From assembly GCA_020186115.1 (NCBI GenBank), contig WSYJ01000098.1, positions 1-23,877 of the forward strand: a stretch of 23,877 nt of DNA, given 5' to 3'. A program made the translations under genes and the position numbers. The stretch comes from Histomonas meleagridis. Its lineage: Eukaryota; Parabasalia; Tritrichomonadida; Dientamoebidae. Below are positions 1 to 11,194 of this stretch, one piece after another (within the stretch, counting starts at the first letter, position 1; every line of letters begins with the position of its first letter). Below the pieces are notes generated by a model, which worked only from the letters and a program-made list of their open reading frames with translations, was not told the DNA's origin and did no database searches.

Positions 1-1400
<1,400 letters not shown>

Positions 1401-1409
1401 ACATAAAAA

Positions 1410-1500
1410 ACTCATTTTGGGGCCTGGACCCTGAAAGGGCCATTTCATACGGGAAAATTCGTAGATCCGGCAACGTGTAAAAATACTATAGTTTTCGACA
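1410..1500. repeat. Candidate outer terminal sequence of the Polinton
   Basis: A GC-richer block with short self-complementary pieces (GGGCC, GGACCCTGAAAGGGCC) lies just outside the 3' end of the last Polinton gene, which ends at 1540. Its position fits a terminal inverted repeat edge, because Polintons normally end close to their outermost gene. The inverted partner is absent, as expected if the other end was lost at about 15.93 kb, so this assignment is inference. It could instead be the end of an unrelated repeat. Confidence 0.3.
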
Positions 1501-1539
1501 AAATCATCGTGATAATAAATCGTTGAAAAATATATATAT

Positions 1540-2532
1540 TTAGGCTTTAAATACAGATACTGTTGTATTATCAATAATTGAAGTAACATTTCCAATAATC
1601 ATACTGTTTATTTTTGTTGTTAATATAGTATCATCATCTAATACAGTTCCATCATAAAGTATTATATCATTAATATTATATTTACTGCTATCATTAACTA
1701 TAAAATAATAATCACCACAAGTAGCAGAAGTCTATAGTATTTTGATTAATACTTATATCTTGTTTAATAGTATCTCCTATTTGAAATATTTAATCAGAAA
1801 GATATTTACCAACACAAATACCAATAAACTCTCTATATAAACCACGACTTTTTTACAGATGGTATACAGTTAGTAGAATCTGTAGTAGAAATATATTTAT
1901 AAGTCCCATTTTCATTAACTAATTTATAAACATTACCTGTTATAAATACTGATTTTCCAATAATGAAATTATCAATATTATCATTTTCAGAAATAGGACT
2001 ATTATGAGTTATTGTTTTATTCATTTGTTCACTTCCACTGCTTGATATTATTGCTACTCTATACTGACTATTAGAATAGTGCCAAAATCCTAATTCATTT
2101 TGATAAGAAGCTATCCGCCAAGTATATGTTCCTGGTGCTGCTGTTGATTGATCATGATATATGAAATCTACAAATCTACCAGTTTTTAATACAGCATTTT
2201 GATAAGGAACTATATCATTTGGTTCATGGGTATGGGAACTAGGTGTAAAAGTTGATGGTTTATCAGTAATATCATTATAACTATGAGTATGACCATTTAC
2301 TGAGAAAAAACTTACATTAATATTATTAATAGAATTACAATTTATATTACCATTATTTACATTAAAACTAATATTACCATTATTATTACTAAGTTTACCA
2401 AAATACATAGTATTACCAGCAGTTCTTATTCTCCAACTATAATCACTATCATCATTACTATCATGAAAATCTATATATTGACCAACTTCCATAACACCAT
2501 CACTTTTAATAGTAGCTATACAAGGTAAAGTA
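1540..2532 (-). pseudogene. Distal (C-terminal) part of the phage-like fibre gene
   Basis: This is the 3' part of the fibre gene, separated from the rest by the mariner. The main open segment (1833-2492) contains a module with DFHDSND and WRIRT motifs, two HTH motifs (GHTHSYND, SSHTHEPND), and a second DF...WRI module, then a beta-rich domain. The frame shifts at about 1830 and again at about 1730. Coding then continues through a terminal domain with CGDYYFIVND and ILYDGTVLDD motifs to a stop at 1540-1542. The module at the mariner-proximal side duplicates one at about 6.0-6.23 kb. The C-terminal domain would be the distal, possibly receptor-binding or trimerisation end, by analogy with phage fibres; no specific family is assigned. 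The frameshifts make it a pseudogene as read, unless they are sequencing indels. Confidence 0.7.
2450..2527. repeat. 78-bp module repeat, copy 1 (copy 2 at 6150-6227)
   Basis: This stretch is almost identical to 6150-6227 in the same orientation, offset by 3700 bp. It encodes the start of the DFHDSND fibre module on the minus strand. It ends just 5 bp before the mariner target site, so the mariner inserted beside a duplicated module. Confidence 0.85.
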
Positions 2533-2567
2533 TAGGGTGTTCAAAAAGTCATGACCCCCCCTCCTAT
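2533..2567 (+). repeat. mariner left TIR
   Basis: 35-bp terminal inverted repeat, paired with 3813-3847 with one A/C mismatch. Confidence 0.93.
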
Positions 2568-2603
2568 CTCAATGAATAAACAATTTTAGATATTCTTGTT
2601 TAT

Positions 2604-3638
2604 TTATGTGATATAGTATTCTCCATTGTTTTCTATTATCCACTTCAATCTTTTGATCCATTCCAAGAACACGCTTTGAAGCTCTTCAAAATTGACGTGT
2701 TCCCATGCCGTTAAAATTTGAGTTTTTAATTGATGTTTCGATTTTATCTCTTTATCTTCCAAATATTTTTTTAAATAACCAAATAACCAAAAGTCGCATG
2801 GGCTGATGTCAGGAGAATAAGGTGGGTGCGGAATGGATTTAAGCTTTATTTGATTTAATTTTTTGTTGAACTAAATTTCCTTTGTGAACTTTACAATTGT
2901 CCATATGAATCATCATTTGATCTAAGTCCAATTGATCCTCATCCTCATTTGTATTTTTTTTTTTTTTTTCAATAATATTATCGATGAAATAGAGTTGATT
3001 ATGTTTTTTGCCTTTTGGTAGAAAATTACTGCATATTAGGGTATTTCTTTTGAAGAACATTGTCAGCATGATTTTTTTCACTGTCAATTTTCTTTTGGGT
3101 ACGGGTTGGCACTTCATCTCGTGATGCTGCATACATATTAGAACTTTGATAATTAAAATAAAACCATGACTCATCCCCAGTCATTATATTAATGAAATTT
3201 TTTCTTTTCCGCTTTTTTTCTAATATTTTTTAAAATTGATTTTGACATATCGACTCTTTCCAATTTTTGTTCTTCCGTCAAATCATGGGGGACCCATTTC
3301 CTAGTGAAGCGCCTCAACCCCATGTCCTCATAAAGAACTTTTAATACAGTATTTGGAGTCACTGATAATTGCTTTGCAATTAAGCGGGCTGAAATAAATG
3401 GTTGCTTTTGAAGAATTTTTGAAATTGGATGAACAAGATCAGATGGGGGGTCTCCCCTGTACGTTCCTCATCAAGGCATGAAAAGTCACCATTTTTTGAA
3501 TTTTCTACACCACCTTTTGACTGTACTTATATGAACTGTATTATTTCCCAAGACAGTGAACATTTCTCTGTATATGGCTTTGTATCTTTTTTCCTGAGAG
3601 GAAGAGAAATTTAATAATGAATCTTTGTTCGACGGCAT
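2604..3638 (-). pseudogene. mariner transposase (DD34D), frameshifted
   Basis: Cut-and-paste transposase. It starts at the ATG at 3636-3638 and ends at the TAA at 2604-2606, a span of about 345 codons, normal for mariner. An N-terminal HTH region (motif TVKRWCRKFKKW) comes first. The catalytic signature follows: the GDESWFYFNY segment (about 3150-3180) gives the first Asp, HMDNCKVHKG (about 2880-2910) the second, and PPYSPDISPCDFW (about 2785-2825) the third, with about 34 residues between the last two. At least four frame changes (near 3480, 3180, 3000 and 2860) and a premature stop break the reading frame, so this copy cannot encode an active enzyme as read. The catalytic residues themselves are conserved, suggesting recent inactivation or sequence-level indels. 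Confidence 0.9.
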
Positions 3639-3812
3639 CCATGAAAAAAAGTGACGGTTCTTCTCAAATTTTTTTGCGTCACCAAAATTTAAATTAAATT
3701 TTTCTCGATATGCAATTAATCAAAAATCACATATTTCACATATATAAGATCTTCATTAACTATATTTTAATATTATATGAATATTTTATTTATAAACTAA
3801 TCACAGCCCATA

Positions 3813-3847
3813 ATAGGAGGGGGGGTCAGGACTTTTTGAACACCCTA
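3813..3847 (-). repeat. mariner right TIR
   Basis: Inverted partner of 2533-2567, followed by the TA target duplication. Confidence 0.93.
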
Positions 3848-3923
3848 TATTTAAATAATTTTTATGCTGAAGAACCGTTATTAATATAATAATAATTAAT
3901 TTTACCATTAATAGTAATATCAT

Positions 3924-4041
3924 TATCAAATTCTGTATGAGTATGAGAACTTGGTGTAAATGATTCTGGTTCATTAATAATATCATTATAATCAGGTTTG
4001 TTAATACATAAATTATTAACAGTTCTATCTATATAGAATTT
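3924..4041. repeat. Fibre internal direct repeat, copy 1 (copy 2 at 4647-4764)
   Basis: About 118 bp are repeated in direct orientation at 4647-4764, offset 723 bp, with only a few differences. The repeat encodes the shared FYIDRTVNNLCINKPDYND and SSHTHTEF segment. It shows recent duplication of a whole fibre module. Confidence 0.88.
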
Positions 4042-6149
4042 TTTTATTTCTGGTACTGATAAATCTGTTCCTTGAGAAATACTTATAACAAATTTATTTT
4101 TCTCATGAGATAAAGCTGTTTGTTGCCACTTATTATTAGATATATTTATTGTTTGGAAATTTAAATAATCATAAGTATGAACATGACTTGTTAAAGAATA
4201 TCTACCATCATGATTATGAGTTGTTAAAGAGTAATCATTATGAGTATGATCTAACGGAGAGTATTTGTCGTCGTGATTATGTGTTGTTAAAGAATACCTA
4301 CTATCATGATTATGACTTGTTAAAGAAAAACTACCGATTCCAATACCATTAATTGATGAACAAGTAAAGTTACCAGATTTATTAAATGAGAATGAAGGGT
4401 TTACGTATTCATTATCAAAGAAAAATCTAACTAAATCAGGATCACTTGGATGTAAACTAATTCTAAAATGAAAATCTGTCCCTTCTGCATTATTTCGATG
4501 ATGAAAATCTAAACAATTTGGTATTTCAAAAACACCTCCACTGATTAATGTGATTGATGGTGTTACTAATAAAGTTCCTTTTCTATTACCGATAGGATAA
4601 TTATTAATAGTATTCACTTTTATGTTGCCGTTAACAGTTAAATCGTTATTAAATTCAGTATGAGTATGAGAACTTGGTGTAAATGATTCTGGTTTATTAA
4701 TAATATCATTATAATCTGGTTTGTTAATACATAAATTATTAACAGTTCTATCTATATAAAATTCTTTACTAGTTGGTACAGTAATATCATCACTTTTTGA
4801 TACACTTATTATTATTAACTTATTTTTAAGTTGATATAATGCTGTTTTTTGCCACAAATTATTAGAAATATCAATATTATTAAAGTTTAAGTAATTAAAC
4901 GTATGAGTATGATCTAACAGAGAGTATCTTTCATCAAGAGTATGTGTTGTTAAAGAAAAGTTATCAACAGGTATATTATTAACAGTATCAACTTCTACTA
5001 TATTACCATTAACTTTAAGATCTTGATTTATATTAGTATATATTTCGTAAATATCTTCTTCCTCCTCTTCTTCATTAATAATAGTATCAATTAAATCCTT
5101 ATGATATGTAATATTCGTATAATTTTTTTTAAATCAGAGCTAATTAAGTAATTATCATGAGTATGATTAATGAATCTTTTATATATCTGACAGTCTACTA
5201 ATAACATACCTAATTCATTAGTCCTCTGTCCTTTAGAAACATCTTTATAATAATATATCAAATTTTTACAAATTACATTCATTTCAGGAAACAGATTTAT
5301 TAAATAATTATATTCATTTAAACTATTATCGATATCAGTGTCATCTGGGCCTTCTAAATCATCTAAATTCTCATCTGTTGATATATCATATTCATCAAAA
5401 ACGACGCTTCTTAAAGTTGGAATTGGTATATAACCTCTTGCTCCAGTAAATACATTTTTCAATCTACTTATTAACGACATTGCCCAGGAACTATTTTTGA
5501 TACTGTTATATACTTTAGCAGCAAGTTCAGCAAACTCTGCTAATGACATTGCATAAGAAAAAGCATCTAATAAATATTCTAGCCAATTCTTTTTATATCC
5601 TTCACCATCTTCACCAGGAGCTCCTGTCAATAGTTCTTGTATTTCATCATCATCTATAATCATTTGTTTTGTTAAATAGTATTCAGAAGTTAATACTTCA
5701 TCAACATTAACTATACCATAAGTATGTCCACTATCTTCTAACATGATACTATTACCATTAGAAAAATTAATTAATATTGTTTTCTGTAATACCATCTTCT
5801 GTAGTATTATCATAAGTTGATATATTAACACCATTCTCAAATAAAATTACATCAGAAATAGTTAAAATACCATCTTCTATAAGAGCTATATTATTTATAT
5901 CAATTTCATTAATTTTACCATTGACTATAAGATTTTGATTAATTAATGTATATTTTTCATAAATATCCTCCTCTTCGTTATTATCATCATGGTTATGTGT
6001 TGTTAAAGAAAAGTTATTGACAGATATGTTATTAATACTATTTGCTGTTATATTACCATTATCACTAAAACTCATTGTAGAACCACCTTTTGCTCGAAAA
6101 CTCAGTGTATCAGTTAAAGCTCTAATTCTCCAAGTATTATCTTTATTAT

Positions 6150-6227
6150 AATCATTACTATCATGAAAATCAATATATTCTCCGACTTCCATAACACCAT
6201 CACTTTTAATAGTAGCTATACAAGGTA
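6150..6227. repeat. 78-bp module repeat, copy 2
   Basis: Near-identical direct copy of 2450-2527; it encodes the IATIKSDGVMEVG-YIDFHDSND start of a fibre module on the minus strand. Confidence 0.85.
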
Positions 6228-6792
6228 TCGTTATTGTTGCATTAGAACCCCCATTAATACTATTTCCAATATAATAATTGTTAATTGTATTTGCAACAAG
6301 GCTACCGTTAATAGTTACATCGTTATCAATTATTTCGTGAGTATGATCTATCAATGAATATCTATCGTCATGAGTATGGTTCTTTAATGCAAAATCTTCT
6401 GTAGAATAGCCGTTAATTATATCTATTCATAGATTACTTATACTAACGTTATTATTTTCATTTCACTAATTTTGACAAATTTTTTATATAAAGTCAATAC
6501 TTTATCAATATCACTAAACATCTGGATTAAATAAGCATTATTCATTATATTAGATCCTGTTATAATATCACTTACTGATATATCATTTATTAAAACAAGA
6601 TTTTTTGATGCTGTTATCTAATGGATTGATTATTATATGATTTCTTCCATAAGTAAACGCAAATGATTTGTCTATGTAATTAATCGTCAGTGAGCATATG
6701 CCGTTACTGATAGTATCAGCTGTTTTGCTATGATTAGAATATACAACACTGTTTTTATTTAATGATTTTACTATGGTTTCTAATCTATTCAT

Positions 6793-6829
6793 TTGATCAA
6801 CTTTTTCCAATTGTTTTTTACAGTTAAAA
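6793..6829. promoter_or_regulatory. 37-bp divergent intergenic region
   Basis: This separates the ATG of the minus-strand fibre (6792) from the ATG of the plus-strand penton-like gene (6830). Any promoters must overlap. On the plus strand, TCAACTTTTT at 6797-6806 resembles the trichomonad initiator type TCA-pyrimidine-A/T, but one match is weak evidence. Confidence 0.35.
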
Positions 6830-7664
6830 ATGTACAAAAATGAATATCAATTATCATCTAGAGCTTCACAGTTACCTATAGAAAAAAATTATACTAATTT
6901 AGATATAGAGGAATATGAAAGAGATTTAACTAATGTAAATAAAAATGTTGGTTATACATTTCGTTACCCACAACGTTGGTTAGAGTCTCCTAGTCAAAAT
7001 AAAGTAGTTGGAATGAGTAGACTTAATATAATACCTACTTATCATAATGTATTATCACTTGAAATATTAATAGCTGATGATGATGTTACAGATGATATAA
7101 AAGTAACATTAAATTTACAAATTATGTCTGATAATACATTATTTGAAATATTAAATTTAATATGCAATGAAGTTGCAAATCAATCTAAATATTATATTTC
7201 ATCATATACTTACAATGACAATGAAACATTAACATTTAAATGTTTGTATGGCGGAACAACAACCAACACCAAGAATATAGAATTTCTTATACAGGATATC
7301 AATGTTGGTGATATTGTAAATGGTAATGAAATAGGATTCTTAAAATTCTTGAATCAAAAATACTACAACTAATGATATTATTGAATTAACGACCTATTCT
7401 GAAACAAAAACATTCTATAATGTATGGAATAGAGAATACTTAGAATTCCATGCTTCACTTAGTGATTCAAAACGTAGATTTATTGGTATCAAAGGTGATT
7501 TCTATGAAAAGCCAACTGTTGTATATAATGCTCCTTCTGATGGATCTACTTTTAATATAAAGTTTACTTCTGATGGAAAGAATCCTATATATCCGATTCA
7601 TTGTAGATTTATTATTCAATCAGTATTTATATATAACTACAAGAAATCTATTGTGCTAAAATAA
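6830..7664 (+). pseudogene. Penton/minor-capsid-like virion protein, one frameshift
   Basis: It begins at the ATG at 6830. The first frame runs to 7372 (180 residues: charged N-terminus, RYPQRWLESP, then alternating beta strands). Loss of one base in an A run near 7360 shifts the frame. The second frame then continues to the TAA at 7662-7664 with YNVWNREYLEFHASLSDSKR and GDFYEKPTVVYNAPSDGSTF, giving about 277 residues in total. The beta-rich C-terminus, size and position beside the fibre gene suggest a minor capsid or penton protein of the Polinton, the usual anchor for a fibre. This is my recognition of the family pattern, not a demonstrated homology. It converges with PolB, whose 3' end is 53 bp away. 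Confidence 0.55.
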
Positions 7665-7716
7665 GACCAAAAATAAAACAAACAAAGCGCTATATAAGCA
7701 GCTGGGCTAGAAGCCT

Positions 7717-9942
7717 TTATAATTCACTCAATGTTTTTATAGGATCTTCACTATTAGAACATATATTTATATATTTATTATTAACATGATATATATAGGT
7801 GTTATCAATGTTTTCACCAATCCACTTATCAGCTGATTTAATATATACTTCATTAAATATATGTTCAACCTTAAATTGCCCTAATTTATCACCAATGTAT
7901 CCTAAGTCTTGCAATTTATTAAATCATCTTCAGATATTAATAAAGAATCAACCTGTGAATAATATACATTTGATATTGAGCTTTTGATATAATTCATTTT
8001 ATCGCTAAAGTTGTTTAGTACTGATCTTACAAATTGTGGATAAGTAAAGTGTTCTCTATAAGGTTTTACTGTATATACGTAGTTATCTTCATCATATTTA
8101 ATAACGTATGAAGCGTATTCTTCAATATATTTATCAACATTAGTCTTCAATTTCTTACTAAAATTAGGTGGTCTTCTTATAGATGTTCCCCAACAATCAT
8201 TCATCATAAATATTAATGTAGTAACCAGCTTATTGTTGCCAACCTTTTTAGCCTTCATTCTCATATTATACAATAAATCTATAAGTTGCTTTATTTTAGT
8301 ATTTTCTCCTTTAAAAGCACCGTTATCATCTGGTTTACCTGTAGGTATTGATATTACAGATGACATATAAGCACCGTTTAGATCTATATAATAATATTTC
8401 CCAGTTAAATGTATTTGTTGCCATATAATTTTGAGAAATATACATTCATTACGTATTTTATTAGCAATATCATCTGATAACTCATATACACCTTTGAAAC
8501 AACCATATTCATACATTATTTTTAACATTAAATCAGTATATCTATAGTATTTGACAACATCTATTTTATGAGATGTATTTTTAGAAATATTTATATCTAT
8601 CAAAGTTTGTAATTCATTTATTCTGTATTTTATTTCTTTATCATCATCTAATTCATAACCAAATAACTTTTTGCCGTGTTACATTCTTTTAACAAATTTA
8701 GGTATAAACTTCTTATCAGGAATATTAATTAATCTATAGCTGTTATAGAGTTTATTTACAGTTTTATAGCTCCAGCATAAATTATTGTAAGTATTAATAT
8801 TCATAGGTTTTGATAAGTTACATTGCTTCATAGTATTAATCAAATAATATATAGATATCGTTTTATCAGCATGTTCACCCGAAGGGTTCAAGCCAATAAA
8901 TTGGCGTTCTATAGTATTATTTTTACTATAATTTTTAATACTGTCAATAGATATATTAACACTTTCATTTAACATATAATGATTATATATAATTATTAAT
9001 TTTATAGTTTTATCATATTCTTTTCCATAATCTCTGTGAGTAAAACCTTTATTAGCCATATATCTAATATTATGAATTTTTAATAAATCAGATATATATT
9101 TTAATTGTTCTAATGGAACTGTATTAGTATTTATAAATGATCTTAACATATTAATTTCATTATCTGTAGTTAAATTACTTGCAATAAATGATTGTATCAA
9201 ACAAGACTCATTGATGCGCTCATCGTTGGCGTCACTGAAAATACCGTATTTTGTAAGATCTATGTCAGTAGTATTAATATATGGAAAGAATCCTGGATTA
9301 ACTCTTCTACCGCCTTTCAAGGTTCTGAACTCGAATTTTATGGATTCAATGTTATTGAAAGTTTCCAATGCTAAAGTATTACTGTCACTAATATTATTTT
9401 TTTTATTAATAATAGAATATAAGAAATTAACTGTATTCATATTTTTAATTATAGTTAGATATATCATTATCATCACTAATTACAGTCATTCTAATATCTT
9501 TATTTATCTTAGCGCCAACTGCTTTTATAGCATGCATTAGTGCGTATAATATATCTCTTTTGTTGTCGTTATTATTATAAGTAAAATCTTTCTGAGTCAT
9601 TAATTTTTTAATTGATTCTTTTATTATATTGTTAACGGTTTTATTCCGGTTTACAGGTTTCTCTACAGGTTCATCTTCAGATAATGCTATATTATAATAA
9701 TCATCAAATGGATCGCTCTCTGAGCTTAAGCCACTGAAGTGGTGATCTTTATATATATTCACTACGTTTATTGTGTTTTATTTTATATTGTAATTGATTA
9801 ACTGATAAACAATTTTATTAGTCATTTCATCATATACCTTATAATAAGTTTTAGTATTAATATGTTGAAAATTGTCTGGTAGTGTATAACCATATTTATT
9901 GAACAATTCTATTACTTGTTTTGTTGTTAGCTTCTTTGGCAT
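7717..9942 (-). pseudogene. polB: Family B DNA polymerase of Polinton/viral protein-primed type, broken
   Basis: It would replicate the element by protein priming. The probable start is the ATG at 9940-9942 (MPKKLTTKQVIELFNKYGYT). A TAA at 9778-9780 interrupts, but the same frame continues through 9445, then shifts at about 9450 into 9430-8679. That segment has GGRRVNPGFFPYINTTDIDL and CLIQSF, typical of the N-terminal part of Maverick polymerases. Another shift near 8680 leads to the palm: motif A YYIDLNGAYMSS (about 8384), motif B FMMNDCWGTS (about 8180-8205) and motif C YSQVDSLLIS (about 7949). A final shift at about 7910 gives LGYIGDKLGQFKVE and the stop at 7717. The total span of about 740 codons is short for Maverick PolB (usually above 1000). 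Recognisable exonuclease motifs and most of the segment between motifs A and B are missing, so internal deletions are inferred. Confidence 0.82.
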
Positions 9943-10019
9943 TATATTTATTAAAAAAAAAATAAATTTAAAAAATTATATTTACAAAAATATTTGACAA
10001 TAGAGTTGTTTGTTTTTAT
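9943..10019. promoter_or_regulatory. 77-bp divergent intergenic region
   Basis: A nearly pure A/T spacer, with an A run and an AAATTTAAA core, lies between the PolB start (9942, minus) and the 10020 gene (plus). It is probably a bidirectional promoter; no specific motif can be assigned. Confidence 0.35.
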
Positions 10020-11154
10020 ATGGTTAAAATGTTAAATGCATTAATAGATTATACAATTGGTTCATATGATAGCAATAGTTATAATAAAATTAATATTAAT
10101 GTTCCAGGTCCATTTACACGAAAATGTAGTTTAGTAGTAAATTCATTAACAACAAATTGTAATATTGTAGTTATTGAAGAAGATGATTATATTGTGGTTA
10201 ATGATGTAATGTATTACTTTAAAAAATCATATTCAGATTTAAACTCACAATCTTTTGCTACAATATTAAACGAATTGATAATTAGTTATGGGATACAGGT
10301 TGAAGTTGATGAAACTAATAGATTATATTTTGCACATAGAGATAATAATGATGAATTACCTTTTTATATAAATGGTAGTTATAATATATTACAATTAACA
10401 GGTTTATATAGCTGTAAAAATTTAGATTTCATAGCATCAGACACTGAATACGTTTTACACAACAGACATTCTATAAAAAGTGATAGATTAATTATGGAAA
10501 AAGGTAGTGGTGATTGGTATATTAGGGAGGGTGATTGTTTAGCAATTAATAATAAAGTATATGAATATGAAGAAGGTGAGATTGTAGCATTTATTATGGA
10601 TGATTATTTATCAATAATTAATAAACTTATTAAGGATTCAGGCGTCAGAGCATTTTATAATGAAATTGATAAGCATATAAATTTTATTATAATCGATATA
10701 AACAATGATAATGAATTTACTATTGATAAATATAGTAGTGAGAAAATATTATATGCTTTGGGTCTTAACATTGAAAATTTACCAATTAAATCTGTTGAAA
10801 ACTATTGTTCAATACCACAAAATTGTATCAAAGCACCTGCTGTTGGAAACTATTTATCGACACCTGTATTATATTTATTAGCAAACATTGGTAAAAGTAG
10901 TTATAGAAATCTAAATGATAATATTAATATCTCAAAAATGATACTTATAAATTAACAATAGTTTTAGTGCTAATTATCCAATTATTGTTAGTAATGCAGA
11001 TTTTGAAGTAGAAATTAATACTAATAATGATTTATCACATTTAGAATTGAAATTAGTAGATGCCAATTTATATGAAATCCATTTATTAAATCTAATGTAT
11101 ATATGTTTTGCTGTTAAACCTATACCAGAGGGTGATATGTTATTGACTGAGTGA
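10020..11154 (+). pseudogene. Putative Polinton virion structural protein, one frameshift
   Basis: The ATG at 10020 opens a 311-residue frame to 10955. One indel near 10950 moves coding to another frame (NNSFSANYPIIVSNADFEVE onward) that ends at the TGA at 11152-11154, about 378 residues in all. The protein is acidic and beta-rich, with a PGPFTRKCSLVVNSL segment and an internal duplication of character: YIVVNDVMYYFKKSYSDLNS resembles INNKVYEYEEGEIVAFIMDD downstream. It has no signal peptide or transmembrane helix. Its position between PolB and integrase and its beta-strand pattern suggest a PY- or minor-capsid-like Polinton protein, but the family is not certain. The end of the gene coincides with a 19-bp tandem duplication. 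Confidence 0.5.
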
Positions 11155-11169
11155 TATGTTATTGACTGA
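11132..11169. repeat. 19-bp perfect tandem duplication at a gene end
   Basis: GTGATATGTTATTGACTGA occurs twice in tandem (11132-11150 and 11151-11169), followed by a partial third copy. The stop codon of the 10020 gene lies at the junction. Confidence 0.95.
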
Positions 11170-11194
11170 GTGATACTATACCCTATTATTTAAG

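Larger units (their letters stand above)
2533..3847 (-). mobile_element. mariner-family DNA transposon with terminal inverted repeats
   Basis: The element is about 1.3 kb. Its ends, 2533-2567 and 3813-3847, are inverted repeats matching over 35 bp with one mismatch, starting TAGGGTGTTCAAAAAGTC and carrying a C7 run. Both ends are bordered by TA, the target duplication expected for Tc1/mariner (TA at 2531-2532 and 3848-3849; because the flanks read TATA, the edges could be shifted inward by 2 bp). Element length, TIRs, TA target and transposase type all fit a mariner such as the abundant one known in Trichomonas vaginalis, but identity to a named copy could not be tested. It interrupts the fibre gene, so it arrived after the Polinton. 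Confidence 0.93.
3849..6792 (-). pseudogene. Proximal part of a giant phage-like HxH-repeat fibre gene
   Basis: With the distal part this gene would encode roughly 1300 residues. The ATG at 6790-6792 is preferred over the upstream TTG, giving a start MNRLETIVKSLNKN. After a short N-terminal and helical region come modules rich in HTH/HNH motifs (NHTHDDRYSLIDHTH, THNHDDKYSPLDHTHNDY and others), including five consecutive units at about 4170-4330. A collagen-like GAPGEDGEG and a hydrophobic helical insert lie at about 5400-5660. HxH motifs of this type occur in phage long tail fibres such as T4 gp37, where they coordinate metal in an intertwined trimer. Open segments are 6792-6583, 6354-5767, 5840-5091 and 4857-3862, with breaks between them. 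A TAA near 3862 precedes the mariner junction, with coding continuing in the next frame. The role is inferred: a virion surface fibre for attachment. It is divergent with the 6830 gene. Confidence 0.72.

Noticed and set aside
4149-4352. Plus-strand His/Tyr-rich frame opposite the fibre
   Set aside because: It is the antisense shadow of the repeated HNHD-Y units of the fibre gene.
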